DNA of 64,000 nt from Luteibacter sp. Sphag1AF (GTDB lineage: Bacteria; Pseudomonadota; Gammaproteobacteria; Xanthomonadales; Rhodanobacteraceae), in the NCBI RefSeq assembly GCF_014192715.1, contig NZ_JACHYH010000008.1:78336-142335 (forward strand), given 5' to 3'. Both the position numbers and the translations under genes were made by a program. Below are positions 55,373-63,908 of the stretch, piece after piece (the first letter of the stretch is position 1; every line of letters starts with the position of its first letter). Under the pieces are notes generated by a model that saw only the letters and a program-made list of their open reading frames with translations, was not told the origin of the DNA and did no database searches.

Positions 55373-58300
55373 GTCGCCGTTATGCAGCTTTGGAGTTCGA
55401 TGCCATACAGATCGAGGGCGGGCTGCTGCCTGCTGAATGGTTGAGCAGCGTCGCCACGCTGAAGGTTGCTCATCAGGCGCCGGCGGACTATGGCATCCCT
55501 CGAGGCCTAAATCTTCGCGATGAGTTGGGACGCTATTGGCGTATCGCTCAGGCCCATTGGAGTGATTTCGCCGCGGCCCGTGAACGGGCTGAGGATCCAC
55601 ACGGCCTTGCTGTCCGCTTCCTTCAAGCGCTGTTTCGCGATGTTCTAGGTGCCACGGATCTGACATCACATAACGCGCACACGGAAATCGCTGGGCGCGA
55701 CTATCCCATCACCGCCAGCGCCCGCGAGGGCCGAATGCCATTGGTGGTGGCCGTGGCCGGTCAGCGGCTGGACGAACGTCACCGTCGCTATGGCGACGGC
55801 ATTCGTCAGCGCAGCGCCTTCGGGCTGCTTCAGGACTATCTGAATGCGTCGGATGCGGCATTGTGGGGTGTGGCAAGCAACGGAAGCGTGCTGCGCTTGG
55901 CGCGCGACAATGCCAGTCTCACCCGGCCGGCATGGATCGAAGCAGACTTGGAGCGCATCTTTGCCGAGGAGCGCTACGCCGACTTCTCGCTCCTTTGGTT
56001 GCTAATGCATGCCAGTCGCTTCGGCAATCCCGATGCGATGGTGCAGCATTGTCCGCTGGAAGTCTGGCGGGAGGCCAGCAAAGAGCAGGGTACACGCGCA
56101 CGCGACCAGCTCCGCCAAGGCGTGGAGCAAGCACTGGCTGCTCTCGGCCAGGGGTTCCTAGCCGAACCCGCCAATCAGCCACTGCGTGATGCATTGGCCA
56201 TTGGCGAGCTCGGCCGGCATGCCTACTTCCAGCAACTATTGCGCCTGGTTTATCGGCTGATCTTTCTCCTGACCATTGAGGAGCGCGGCCTGCTGCACCC
56301 GATGGGTGCCGATGCGAATGCCGTAAATCTGTACGCGGACGGCTACAGCCTGCGTCGTCTTCGCGAGCGCGCTCGCCGCCGCCGCGCGTTCGATCGTCAT
56401 GCGGATCTGTGGGAAGGCTTAAAACCAGTTTTAACCGGTTTGGCCCATGGTCAGTCACTGCTGGCGCTGCCGGCCTTGGGTGGTTTGTTTGCCGAGGACC
56501 AGTGTTCGGACCTTGATCGCAGCATGCTGAGCAACAGCGCGCTGTTGGAAGCGATTGCAAAGCTTGGCTGGATGCGCAGTGATGGTAGTTTGACCCGTAT
56601 CAATTGGCGTGACATGGGCCCGGAAGAGCTGGGAAGCGTTTACGAAAGCCTGTTAGAGCTGGTACCGGACATTAGTGCTGATGGTCGCGTGTTTCGCTTC
56701 GCTAATGCTGAAGAATCCAAGGGCAACGCTCGTAAGACGAGCGGTAGCTACTACACGCCAGATTCGCTGGTTCAGGAACTCTTAGATTCTGCGCTGGAGC
56801 CGATCATTAAGCAGCGCATTAGTGGTGCGGCAGATCCTGAGGCCGCGCTCCTGTCCATCACCGTATGCGACCCGGCCTGCGGTAGCGGCCACTTCTTGCT
56901 TGGCGCCGCGCGCCGGCTGGCTACGCGCTTAGCTCAGCTCCGTGCGCAGGGTACGCCCAGCGGCGAGGATTTTCGCCATGCCCTGCGTGATGTCGTCACC
57001 CATTGTATCTTCGGGGTAGATCGCAACCCCATGGCTATCGAGTTGGCGCGCATGTCGCTGTGGTTGGAGGCCATGACACCGGATCGTCCGCTCGGTTTCC
57101 TCGATCACCACCTGCAGTGCGGTGACGCGCTGCTGGGCCTGACCGATCTGTCTGCATTGGAGCAGGGTGTCCCCAAGGGGGCTGTCAAGGTGTTGCCTGG
57201 CGACGATAATGCGGTTTGTAAAACGCTCGCCAAACAAAATGCGATAGAGCTGAAAGATCTGGAGCGAAAGCGAACAGCCCAGCAGTTCGGGCAGCGTGAT
57301 CTGCTCGGCTTACGCACGGGCGGGCTTGATAAATTGCGTGCTTTGGAAGCACTGCCAGACGCTACGCTAGTAGAGATAGCGGCCAAACAAGCTGCTTGGC
57401 GAGCTTTTGCGGAGGAGGTTTCCGATAGTCCGTTGCGCCACGCGGCGGACATGCTGCTGGCTGCTTTTCTGTTACCTAAGGTCAAAAAGAATCGCGAATC
57501 CGTTCCAACTACAGGCACGGTGGTATTGGAGCTCTTGGGCGAACACGCTGCGCCGGGTCATGCGGGAAAACGTGCCGCCGCCAGTGAAATCTGCGGTGCA
57601 GGCCGCGTCCTGCACTGGCCACTGGCTTTCCCACTGGTACATGCTGCTGGAGGTTTTACCTGCGTGCTGGGAAATCCGCCCTGGGAGGTATCTCAATTGG
57701 GCGAAGAAGAGTTCTTCGCTTCCCGCGATACACATATCTCATCACTCTCTGGCGACAAACGTAAGAAAGCAATTGCGAGACTGGAAGAAGATAACCCGCG
57801 CCTCTGGAACGAGTTTGTTGAAGAGAGCCAGCGTGTTGCTGCATGCAACGCATTTTATCGTGCAGGTCGTTATCCACTTACGGCAGTCGGAAAGCTCAAC
57901 ACATACTCGTTATTTGCAGAAACCATAAGTCAATTAACTGCGAAGCAAGGGCGAGCTGGCTTCATCGTTCCCACGGGCATCGCCACTGACGACAGCACTA
58001 AAGTCTTCTTTGCCGATATCACCCAAAACGGTCGGCTGGTCAGCCTGTACGACATCGAAAACCGGGAGGCGGTGTTCCCTTCTGTGCATCGCAGCTACAA
58101 GTTCAGCCTCCTTACTTTAGGCGCAGCGGAGCGTGCCGAGTTCGTCTGCTTCGCTACCCAGGTGGCTCAGCTCGGCGACTCTCGCCGTCGCTTCAGCCTC
58201 ACGCCCGATGAGTTCCGTCTAATCAATCCTAATACGCTCACCTGCCCAATGTTTCGCAGCGAGCGCGATGCCGAGCTGACCAAGAAGCTCTATGGTGTTG

Positions 58301-59730
58301 CACCGGTTTTGATTGACGAGAATTGCGCCGATGGCAACCCCTGGGGCATCACTTTTTCTCAGGGCCTATTCAACATGACCAGCGATAGCCATTTGTTCGC
58401 CGGTGAACCGGGCGAAGGAATGCTGCTGCTGTACGAAGCCAAGTTGATTCACCAGTTCGATCACCGCTGGGCTACCTATACCCAAGATGGCAACAGCCGT
58501 GATGTCACCATCGCCGAAAAGTCCGACTTAGACTTTTCGGTCATTCCGCGCTACTGGGTGGCGGAGCGGGAGGTTGTGCAGTCCCTATCGGACAGGGGAT
58601 GGACGCATCGTTGGCTTATGGGCTGGCGTGACATATGCCGATCTACCGACGAACGGACGGTTATTGCTGGCTTAGTGCCATGGTCTGGCGTTGGGCACAC
58701 ACTTTCTCTTTTCATGACGGGGCAAAAGCCTGAGCGCGCTGCCGCGCTGTTAGCAAACCTCGATTCTCTTACGCTCGACTATGTCGCTCGCGTCAAAGTA
58801 GGCGGAACGCACCTTACATACGGCTATCTGAAGCAGTTTCCCATTTTGTCACCCAGTCAATACACCGACGCTGACATCGCCTTTATCGTTCCGCGCGTGC
58901 TTGAACTGACCTACACCGCCCACGACCTGTCCTCTTGGGCGCGCGATCTCGGCTACAGCGGCGTACCCTTTAAATTCGCTCTCGACCGTCGGGCTATCGT
59001 TCGTGCCGAACTGGACGCGTACTACGCCCGCCTCTACGGTCTCACGCTCGATGAACTGCGCTACGTCCTCGATCCTTCCGATGTAATGGGGGTTGAATAT
59101 CCGAGCGAAACCTTCCGCGTCCTTAAGGACAGGGAGCTCCGTGAGTTCGGTGAATATCGCACCCGCAATCTAGTGCTTCATGAGTTCGGCCGCATGACGC
59201 TTGCTGAGGGAAATGGCGAGCCGTACGTCAGCCTCTTGAATCCCCCTCCCGGCCAGCAGGCAATGCCGGCCTATTCGTCCCACGGCATCATCCGTGACGG
59301 GACTGATGCACGGTTGGCCGGATTACTGATTGCCATGATCAGACAGCATGATCATCTGTCGCGCCGTCAATTGACTGATGCAATGACCATCGCAGCACAA
59401 TCGAACGTGCTGAACGGCTTGGTTGATGCACAAGACGCGGCTTTCGTTGTCGAGTTTAAAAACAGGCATCTTGGGATCTTCGAGACTGGCCGGCTGTCTG
59501 GTGAACGTATCCAGGGCTGGCTGCGTCATTACGAATCGACTGGCGTGATACGGACTGACTCAATACAGCTGCTCGCGGTCCAGGGTATTGATCTCCCCGA
59601 CGACGTGGTAGTCGATGAGGATGCGGTTCAGGTCGCGAAGATTTTGATGAAGGCTGCATCGCAAACCTCCGGGAGTACGCCAGCAATAGATGGTAAAGAA
59701 TCGACTGATATCTCAACGAAACGTGCCTGA
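55369..59730 (+). CDS. Large N6-adenine DNA methyltransferase, DISARM DrmMI-like (PglX/type IIG-related)
   Basis: The 1453-residue protein has an N-terminal region of about 480 residues without known motif, then an amino-methyltransferase domain. Motif X-like GSYYTPDSLVQELLDSAL precedes motif I DPACGSGHFLLGAARRLA (D501-G507), FGVDRNPMAIELARMSLWLEAM follows, and motif IV is NPPW (769-772), as for adenine-N6 methylation. The rest should hold target recognition; SYKFSLLTLG and TYGYLKQFPIL are typical of Eco57I-like enzymes. I see no PD-(D/E)XK nuclease, so it probably only methylates host DNA. It starts with GTG overlapping the DrmD-like stop (GTGA). Around 57,650-58,000 the sequence is noticeably more AT-rich than before, suggesting a recombined specificity part. 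Confidence 0.85.
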   Translation: MSRRYAALEFDAIQIEGGLLPAEWLSSVATLKVAHQAPADYGIPRGLNLRDELGRYWRIAQAHWSDFAAARERAEDPHGLAVRFLQALFRDVLGATDLTSHNAHTEIAGRDYPITASAREGRMPLVVAVAGQRLDERHRRYGDGIRQRSAFGLLQDYLNASDAALWGVASNGSVLRLARDNASLTRPAWIEADLERIFAEERYADFSLLWLLMHASRFGNPDAMVQHCPLEVWREASKEQGTRARDQLRQGVEQALAALGQGFLAEPANQPLRDALAIGELGRHAYFQQLLRLVYRLIFLLTIEERGLLHPMGADANAVNLYADGYSLRRLRERARRRRAFDRHADLWEGLKPVLTGLAHGQSLLALPALGGLFAEDQCSDLDRSMLSNSALLEAIAKLGWMRSDGSLTRINWRDMGPEELGSVYESLLELVPDISADGRVFRFANAEESKGNARKTSGSYYTPDSLVQELLDSALEPIIKQRISGAADPEAALLSITVCDPACGSGHFLLGAARRLATRLAQLRAQGTPSGEDFRHALRDVVTHCIFGVDRNPMAIELARMSLWLEAMTPDRPLGFLDHHLQCGDALLGLTDLSALEQGVPKGAVKVLPGDDNAVCKTLAKQNAIELKDLERKRTAQQFGQRDLLGLRTGGLDKLRALEALPDATLVEIAAKQAAWRAFAEEVSDSPLRHAADMLLAAFLLPKVKKNRESVPTTGTVVLELLGEHAAPGHAGKRAAASEICGAGRVLHWPLAFPLVHAAGGFTCVLGNPPWEVSQLGEEEFFASRDTHISSLSGDKRKKAIARLEEDNPRLWNEFVEESQRVAACNAFYRAGRYPLTAVGKLNTYSLFAETISQLTAKQGRAGFIVPTGIATDDSTKVFFADITQNGRLVSLYDIENREAVFPSVHRSYKFSLLTLGAAERAEFVCFATQVAQLGDSRRRFSLTPDEFRLINPNTLTCPMFRSERDAELTKKLYGVAPVLIDENCADGNPWGITFSQGLFNMTSDSHLFAGEPGEGMLLLYEAKLIHQFDHRWATYTQDGNSRDVTIAEKSDLDFSVIPRYWVAEREVVQSLSDRGWTHRWLMGWRDICRSTDERTVIAGLVPWSGVGHTLSLFMTGQKPERAAALLANLDSLTLDYVARVKVGGTHLTYGYLKQFPILSPSQYTDADIAFIVPRVLELTYTAHDLSSWARDLGYSGVPFKFALDRRAIVRAELDAYYARLYGLTLDELRYVLDPSDVMGVEYPSETFRVLKDRELREFGEYRTRNLVLHEFGRMTLAEGNGEPYVSLLNPPPGQQAMPAYSSHGIIRDGTDARLAGLLIAMIRQHDHLSRRQLTDAMTIAAQSNVLNGLVDAQDAAFVVEFKNRHLGIFETGRLSGERIQGWLRHYESTGVIRTDSIQLLAVQGIDLPDDVVVDEDAVQVAKILMKAASQTSGSTPAIDGKESTDISTKRA

Positions 59731-59746
59731 ATGATGGAGTAGGAGA

Positions 59747-61753
59747 ATGGAGCAGCTGATCCAGCATCTACCAAAGGACAGGCGAACCCCCCGCCTATGG
59801 TTCAAGCAGCTTTCCATTTTCTCGGAACCCGATACCTCGAATATTGTCAGGACCGTGCCCCTAAGGCGCGGGCTTAACGTGGTGTGGGCGAAGGAGCCAA
59901 CTGCAGGCAGCGCAGTCGGACTCCACGCCGCGGGTCACGGTGTTGGCAAGACATCACTATGCCTATTGCTCCGTTACTGTCTTGGAGATCAGTCAAAGAC
60001 CGTAAACGAGCTACGCGATGAGCTGTATGGTGAGCTCCCAAAGGGCGGCGTTATCGCAGTGATGTATGTAGAAAATCGACCGTTCACACTGTGTCGCTAC
60101 TTCAATTCCCACAAGGATGGATTTGTTTTCGCTGGCGAAGGTGCGGAGAACTTTTGGGATCGGGAATCCGAAAGTAGCGACCGGGATTTCCTAAAGCGCT
60201 TGGCGAATGACATCGTGAGTTCAGTATCGCCGTCCAACATTCCGGATACAGGTCAAGCGATTGAATGGAGGCATCTCCTGGCGTGGATCAGTCGTGATCA
60301 GGGTTCGCGATTCAAGTCGTTCTTCACCTGGCGTGAGGGGGAGGGCTCAGGTCTACAGCGTAGCCGCCAAGATCCCCCCATTGTCATGCGGGCGGTACTC
60401 GGACTTGTGGATCAATCCGAGTCGCAGCTTATGAGCCGGATCGCAACTCTGCAGCAAGAGCTTTCACAGGCATCGCAGAGAGCGAACGAACTGCGCCGAG
60501 AGCCGGCACTGATACGGCGACGCATCGAATCCAATTTGCGAGCAATGGGGGGTCTTCCCGACGACCTACCCATCCGCACCCCAGATCTATTCGGAGATTC
60601 AGTGGAGGGCCGAATCAAGGTTGCAAGCGATGAAGCGTCACATCGTCTTGCACAGTGGGAACTGAAACAGGAAAAGGCAGATCAGGATCTAGCTGAGGTC
60701 CGCGCAGAATTGAAGTTGCGCCGCAGTGAGAGTGAGCGCGCCAGCGCTGAGTACGAATTTGCAGATGCCGCAAGGCGCAGGGATGAGGACGCATTTCGGT
60801 CAATTGGAGAAAGGCTTTTAAAGCTTAGGAACCTATCTGGGCACTGCGAAGAAGGTAATGTCCCATTTTCGACTTGCCAGTATGTGCAGGCCGAGATCCG
60901 CATTCTTGAACTGAGTAGCCTGCGAGATCAGCGCGATAAGCAGGGTCTGCAAAAACTGATGGATGAGTCTGCGGGGAGGGCTGTTGGCACTTTAGCTCGC
61001 AAGAATGAAATGGGATTGACAGTTCAGGCGCTGGAGCAACAGGAGGAGTTACTTAAGCAGAGCTTGAATAGGGTCAGGACGGCAAGACGTACAGCTGAAA
61101 TCGAAGCTAACAAATGGCCAGGCTTAATGGACGAACTTGCGCGTTGGGATGGCGCAGCAGGCTCTGCAAAGGCCCAAGCTGAAATTGATGCGGCACAAGC
61201 CGAGATAGACAGAGTCGGAAGTGAGCTCGACAGCGCCCGCACGCAGTTAGCTTTGTTGCAACGAGGCAAATCTGATCGGGAAAAGGCATTGGTGTCCATA
61301 ACAGACGCTTTGACACAGACCTTGCTTCCGGACGGCGCATTCGGTGTCTTTGACCCGCGCGATGAAGATCGCCCGTTTCGCCTTTCAATGCGGGGTGGAG
61401 AGGCCTATCGGGTATTGGAAGTACTGTTGGGCGACATCGCTTGTATGCTCGATAGCGCGGGATCAGGGAGCTCTCACCCCGGTTTCCTAATTCATGACTG
61501 CCCTAGAGAAGCAGATATGAGCATTGGCTTATACGAGAACTTCTTCTCATTGATGAATGAGCTGGAAAAGAATGGGTTCGCAGGAGCTGAACCGCCATTT
61601 CAATACATCGTGACGACCACTACGCCGCCTCCTGCCAACCTGCAAGATGGCGTGGTGCGCCTGGAGCTCGATCCCAGTTCCAACGAGGGACTGTTGTTCG
61701 GTCGCCGTTTTGGTGCGGAGCAAAATTCGGTTCTGGGGCAGGGCAAACAATAA
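59747..61753 (+). CDS. SMC/RecN-like coiled-coil ATPase (DUF2326-like), function unknown
   Basis: The 668-residue protein has a Walker A at GHGVGKTS (63-70) inside an ABC-type N-terminal half, two long coiled-coil stretches (about 220-360 and 385-520; for example LQQELSQASQRANELRREP), and a C-terminal half with GFLIHDCPREADM (D584), a Walker B-like segment of the type seen in DUF2326/YydD proteins. At the centre, between the helices, is SGHCEEGNVPFSTCQYV with C367 and C377, a place comparable to the Rad50 hook, though not a CxxC. A strong AGGAG precedes ATG 59747, 16 bp after the methylase stop. Base composition is lower in GC than in the helicase genes. The HNH gene follows with a 1-nt overlap, so the two probably work together as sensor-ATPase and nuclease. 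Confidence 0.75.
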   Translation: MEQLIQHLPKDRRTPRLWFKQLSIFSEPDTSNIVRTVPLRRGLNVVWAKEPTAGSAVGLHAAGHGVGKTSLCLLLRYCLGDQSKTVNELRDELYGELPKGGVIAVMYVENRPFTLCRYFNSHKDGFVFAGEGAENFWDRESESSDRDFLKRLANDIVSSVSPSNIPDTGQAIEWRHLLAWISRDQGSRFKSFFTWREGEGSGLQRSRQDPPIVMRAVLGLVDQSESQLMSRIATLQQELSQASQRANELRREPALIRRRIESNLRAMGGLPDDLPIRTPDLFGDSVEGRIKVASDEASHRLAQWELKQEKADQDLAEVRAELKLRRSESERASAEYEFADAARRRDEDAFRSIGERLLKLRNLSGHCEEGNVPFSTCQYVQAEIRILELSSLRDQRDKQGLQKLMDESAGRAVGTLARKNEMGLTVQALEQQEELLKQSLNRVRTARRTAEIEANKWPGLMDELARWDGAAGSAKAQAEIDAAQAEIDRVGSELDSARTQLALLQRGKSDREKALVSITDALTQTLLPDGAFGVFDPRDEDRPFRLSMRGGEAYRVLEVLLGDIACMLDSAGSGSSHPGFLIHDCPREADMSIGLYENFFSLMNELEKNGFAGAEPPFQYIVTTTTPPPANLQDGVVRLELDPSSNEGLLFGRRFGAEQNSVLGQGKQ

Positions 61754-62502
61754 TGACGGTATTACCGCTACCGCCGCTCGTTGCGAAGGCGCTGACCGAC
61801 AGTGGCTATGATCTGATTTCATCGCAGGACGATGGTTGGTTGGCTGCTGTGACCAGCGGATCTCGAGAGACGGTACTGGTACAAGTCGTAGGGGAGGGCG
61901 TCTTACTGGCGTTGCCGGAGGCGGGCGCTGCTGCGATGATCGGCCTGGAGATTTCAGATCGGGTGCCGCCTACGGGGATGGCCAGTATCGGACTGGCAAG
62001 AGGTGCTCCCCATATCTACGAAGCGCTGCGCGTACTTCATACCCTGCTAGTCCATCCAATTGCCGTGCTGTCAGCTCAGGTCGAGACGCGTTTGGCAGCA
62101 ATTCCCGAAACGGAACGAACGCGCGAAGTTCGCCAGCGCATAGGGCAGGATGTATTTCGCGAGGCGCTCATGGACTTGTGGCAAGGGCGCTGCGCCGTAA
62201 CTGGCCTAACGCTTCCGCCGCAACTGCTGCGGGCCAGCCACGCAAAGCCGTGGGCCAAAGCCACTCATTCTGAGCGCCTAGACCCCTTTAATGGCCTTCT
62301 CCTGTCTATTCACTTGGACGCGATGTTTGATGTGGGTTTGATCGCCTTTAGCGATGAGGGATTACTGCTGTGCTCGCGCCATCTCGATGATTCGGTGCGG
62401 CGTCATTTCTCAGTTTCGGATGGGCAACGGCTTCGGACACATAGCCCAGGCCACATTCCGTATCTCGCATGGCATCGTGAGCACGTGTTCCAAGGAGCGT
62501 AG
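61753..62502 (+). CDS. HNH_2-family endonuclease, likely effector of the defence operon
   Basis: The 249-residue protein has a featureless N-terminal region of about 125 residues and a C-terminal HNH_2 domain. The domain includes GRCAVTGLTLPPQLLRASHA, H163 of ASHAKPW as the likely catalytic His, ERLDPFNGLLLSIHLDAMFD with N180, D189 and D193, and GLIAFSDEGLLL. HNH_2 proteins cut DNA and occur as restriction or defence nucleases. The start codon ATG overlaps the last base of the ATPase stop (TAATG), implying coupling. It is the last gene of the operon; IS debris follows 13 bp later. No PLD nuclease like DrmC is present. Confidence 0.88.
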   Translation: MTVLPLPPLVAKALTDSGYDLISSQDDGWLAAVTSGSRETVLVQVVGEGVLLALPEAGAAAMIGLEISDRVPPTGMASIGLARGAPHIYEALRVLHTLLVHPIAVLSAQVETRLAAIPETERTREVRQRIGQDVFREALMDLWQGRCAVTGLTLPPQLLRASHAKPWAKATHSERLDPFNGLLLSIHLDAMFDVGLIAFSDEGLLLCSRHLDDSVRRHFSVSDGQRLRTHSPGHIPYLAWHREHVFQGA

Positions 62503-62514
62503 TCACTAGCGGGA

Positions 62515-63357
62515 TGTGGACTGCGTCCGGTTTCACAGACACGGAGTTTAGGTGGGATGATGAACCGGAGGTAGTTTATGGGAACACGAAGGACGTTCAG
62601 TCGCGAGTTCAAGCTTGAAGCGGTGTGACTGGTTAATGAGCGCGGTGTAGCGGTGGCGCAGGCGGCCCGTGATCTGGGGCTGCATGAGAACGTGCTGCGC
62701 AAATGGGTACGTGAGCTGGTGGCCGATCCCCAGCAGGCGTTTCCCGGGCAAGGGCAGATGAAGCCCGAGCAAGCGGAGATCGAGCGACTGAAGAAGGAAG
62801 TCGCCAAGCTCAAGATGGAGCGCGACATCCTGAAAAAAGCCGCGGCCTATTTCGCCAGGGAATCGACGTGAAGTTCGGCTTCGTGGCGAAGCACCGAGGG
62901 GCCTGGCCGGTGGGATTGATCTGTGAGGCGCTCGGTGTCTCGCGCAGCGGGTTCTACGCGTGGCTCGTTCGGCCACGCAGTCAGCGCCCATGGGATGACG
63001 AGGTGCTGGGTCAGCTGGCGCGGCAGAGCTTTCTCGATAGCGATCGGACCTACGGCGCGCGCCGTGTCTGGCGCGATGTGCTCGAAGCGGGACATTGGTG
63101 CGGCCTGCATCGCGTCGAGCGGCTGATGCGCATTCAGGGGCTACGCGCTCGACCACGTCGACGTGGCTTGCCCATCGACCGAGGCGAGCGACTCCGTGGA
63201 GCGATCGCGCCCAATCTGCTTGATCGACAATTCCAGGCGACCGCGCCGAACCAGAAGTGGGTCGCCGACTTCACGTACCTGTGGACCGCGGAGGGTTGGC
63301 TGTATGTGGCCGCCGTGCTGGATCTGTACTCGCGTCGCGTTGTCGGCTGGTCGATGC
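62515..63357 (+). mobile_element. Defective IS3-family insertion sequence (left end to truncation point)
   Basis: The element begins near 62515 (TGTGGACTGCGTCCGGTTTC is the likely left inverted repeat), 13 bp after the HNH stop. It carries orfA and orfB in the usual overlapping -1 frame arrangement. orfA has an in-frame stop, and orfB is cut at about 63357, so the right inverted repeat is missing. No target duplication can be identified. Confidence 0.75.
62578..62871 (+). pseudogene. IS3-family transposase OrfA with internal stop codon
   Basis: Translation from ATG 62578 gives MGTRRTFSREFKLEAV, then TGA at 62626-62628, then LVNERGVAVAQAARDLGLHENVLRKWVREL. In relatives this position is an Arg codon, so CGA to TGA explains the stop. 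The remainder includes a leucine-zipper-like end with EIERLKKEVAKLKMERDILK. Downstream, a run of six A residues followed by G (62833-62839) is where frameshifting into orfB normally occurs. The first 16 codons are cut off, which should abolish normal OrfA and OrfAB. Confidence 0.85.
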
Positions 63358-63476
63358 AGTCGCACACGTCTTACCTCACCATCGTCGGTTTGCATGGCGC
63401 ACCAGGCATGAGGAGCCGTTGGCTTGCAGCAATGAAGCGGCTGCAGGACGAGGGCGGCCACTCGCGCCGCCCTTAA
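62868..63476 (+). pseudogene. IS3-family transposase OrfB, C-terminally truncated
   Basis: The frame begins at GTG 62868 overlapping the orfA stop and encodes the HTH_21 part (GLICEALGVSRSGFYAWLVRPRS), SDRTYGARRVWRDVLEAG, and the start of the integrase core (NQKWVADFTYLWTAEGWLYV), with the first catalytic Asp in ADFT. After VVGWSM homology ends (about 63357); the last 38 residues are unrelated sequence read through. The second Asp and the Glu of the DDE triad are missing, so it is inactive. Confidence 0.88.
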
Positions 63477-63515
63477 GCCCATTGACCAAAGAGCGAACCC
63501 ATCCGAGCATGAGGC

Positions 63516-63908
63516 ATGGCCACAACACCCATCCGCGAACAGGTAGAAGCACGGTTCCATGCCCAGTGGCCCAGTATGCGGCCGGATCTCCGTGAGCGCG
63601 TGGTCGCCTTCCTCTTGGGGGTGTTCGATCGTTACCTCCAGGAGCACCTGGACGACCCGCACTTCATCAACGAACTGCTGTCGCCCAAGCCCGGAGTTTT
63701 CCGCCAGCGGTTGAGCGAACTGCAGATGGCCGAGTGGCTGTGGCGCAACGGCTTCAGTCTGACGAGCCCGGCGAAAGGCCATGGGCCAGACTTTCTCTTG
63801 CAGAAAAGCCAGCACCGAGCCTGGCTGGAACTGTATACGCCAGAGCCCCAGGGCATCGACCTGCTTGACCTGACGCCACCCGTGGCTAGCGAGTTCCGGG
63901 TGCGTTGA
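63516..63908 (+). pseudogene. Hypothetical protein, 3' end cut by a second IS
   Basis: The 130-residue frame starts MATTPIREQVEARFHAQWPS and contains VVAFLLGVFDRYLQEHLDD, RLSELQMAEWLWRNGFSLTSPAKGHGPDFLLQ and RAWLELYTPEP. I do not recognise the family with confidence. GPDF followed by a beta-strand ending in LELYTPEP resembles the layout of a PD-(D/E)XK nuclease-like core, but with Tyr in place of the Lys. Its stop codon (63906-63908) coincides with the TGA that begins the next IS, so the original protein was very likely longer. Codon use is GC-rich like the core genes. Confidence 0.6.

Noticed and set aside
47289..59730. Interpretation as Druantia (DruE) or BREX
   Set aside because: A DruE-like helicase is possible for the first gene alone, but an adjacent SNF2 helicase and adenine methylase are the DISARM pattern; no PglZ, BrxC or Lon-like gene for BREX is present.
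55369..59730. Interpretation of the methylase as a self-contained type IIG restriction enzyme
   Set aside because: No PD-(D/E)XK motif could be found in the N-terminal region, and it is embedded between helicases and a separate HNH nuclease.
59747..62502. Interpretation of the ATPase-HNH pair as a standard Septu system
   Set aside because: The ATPase has long coiled coils and a DUF2326-like Walker B rather than the PtuA pattern, and the nuclease is of HNH_2 type; the pair is also in one operon with DISARM-like genes.
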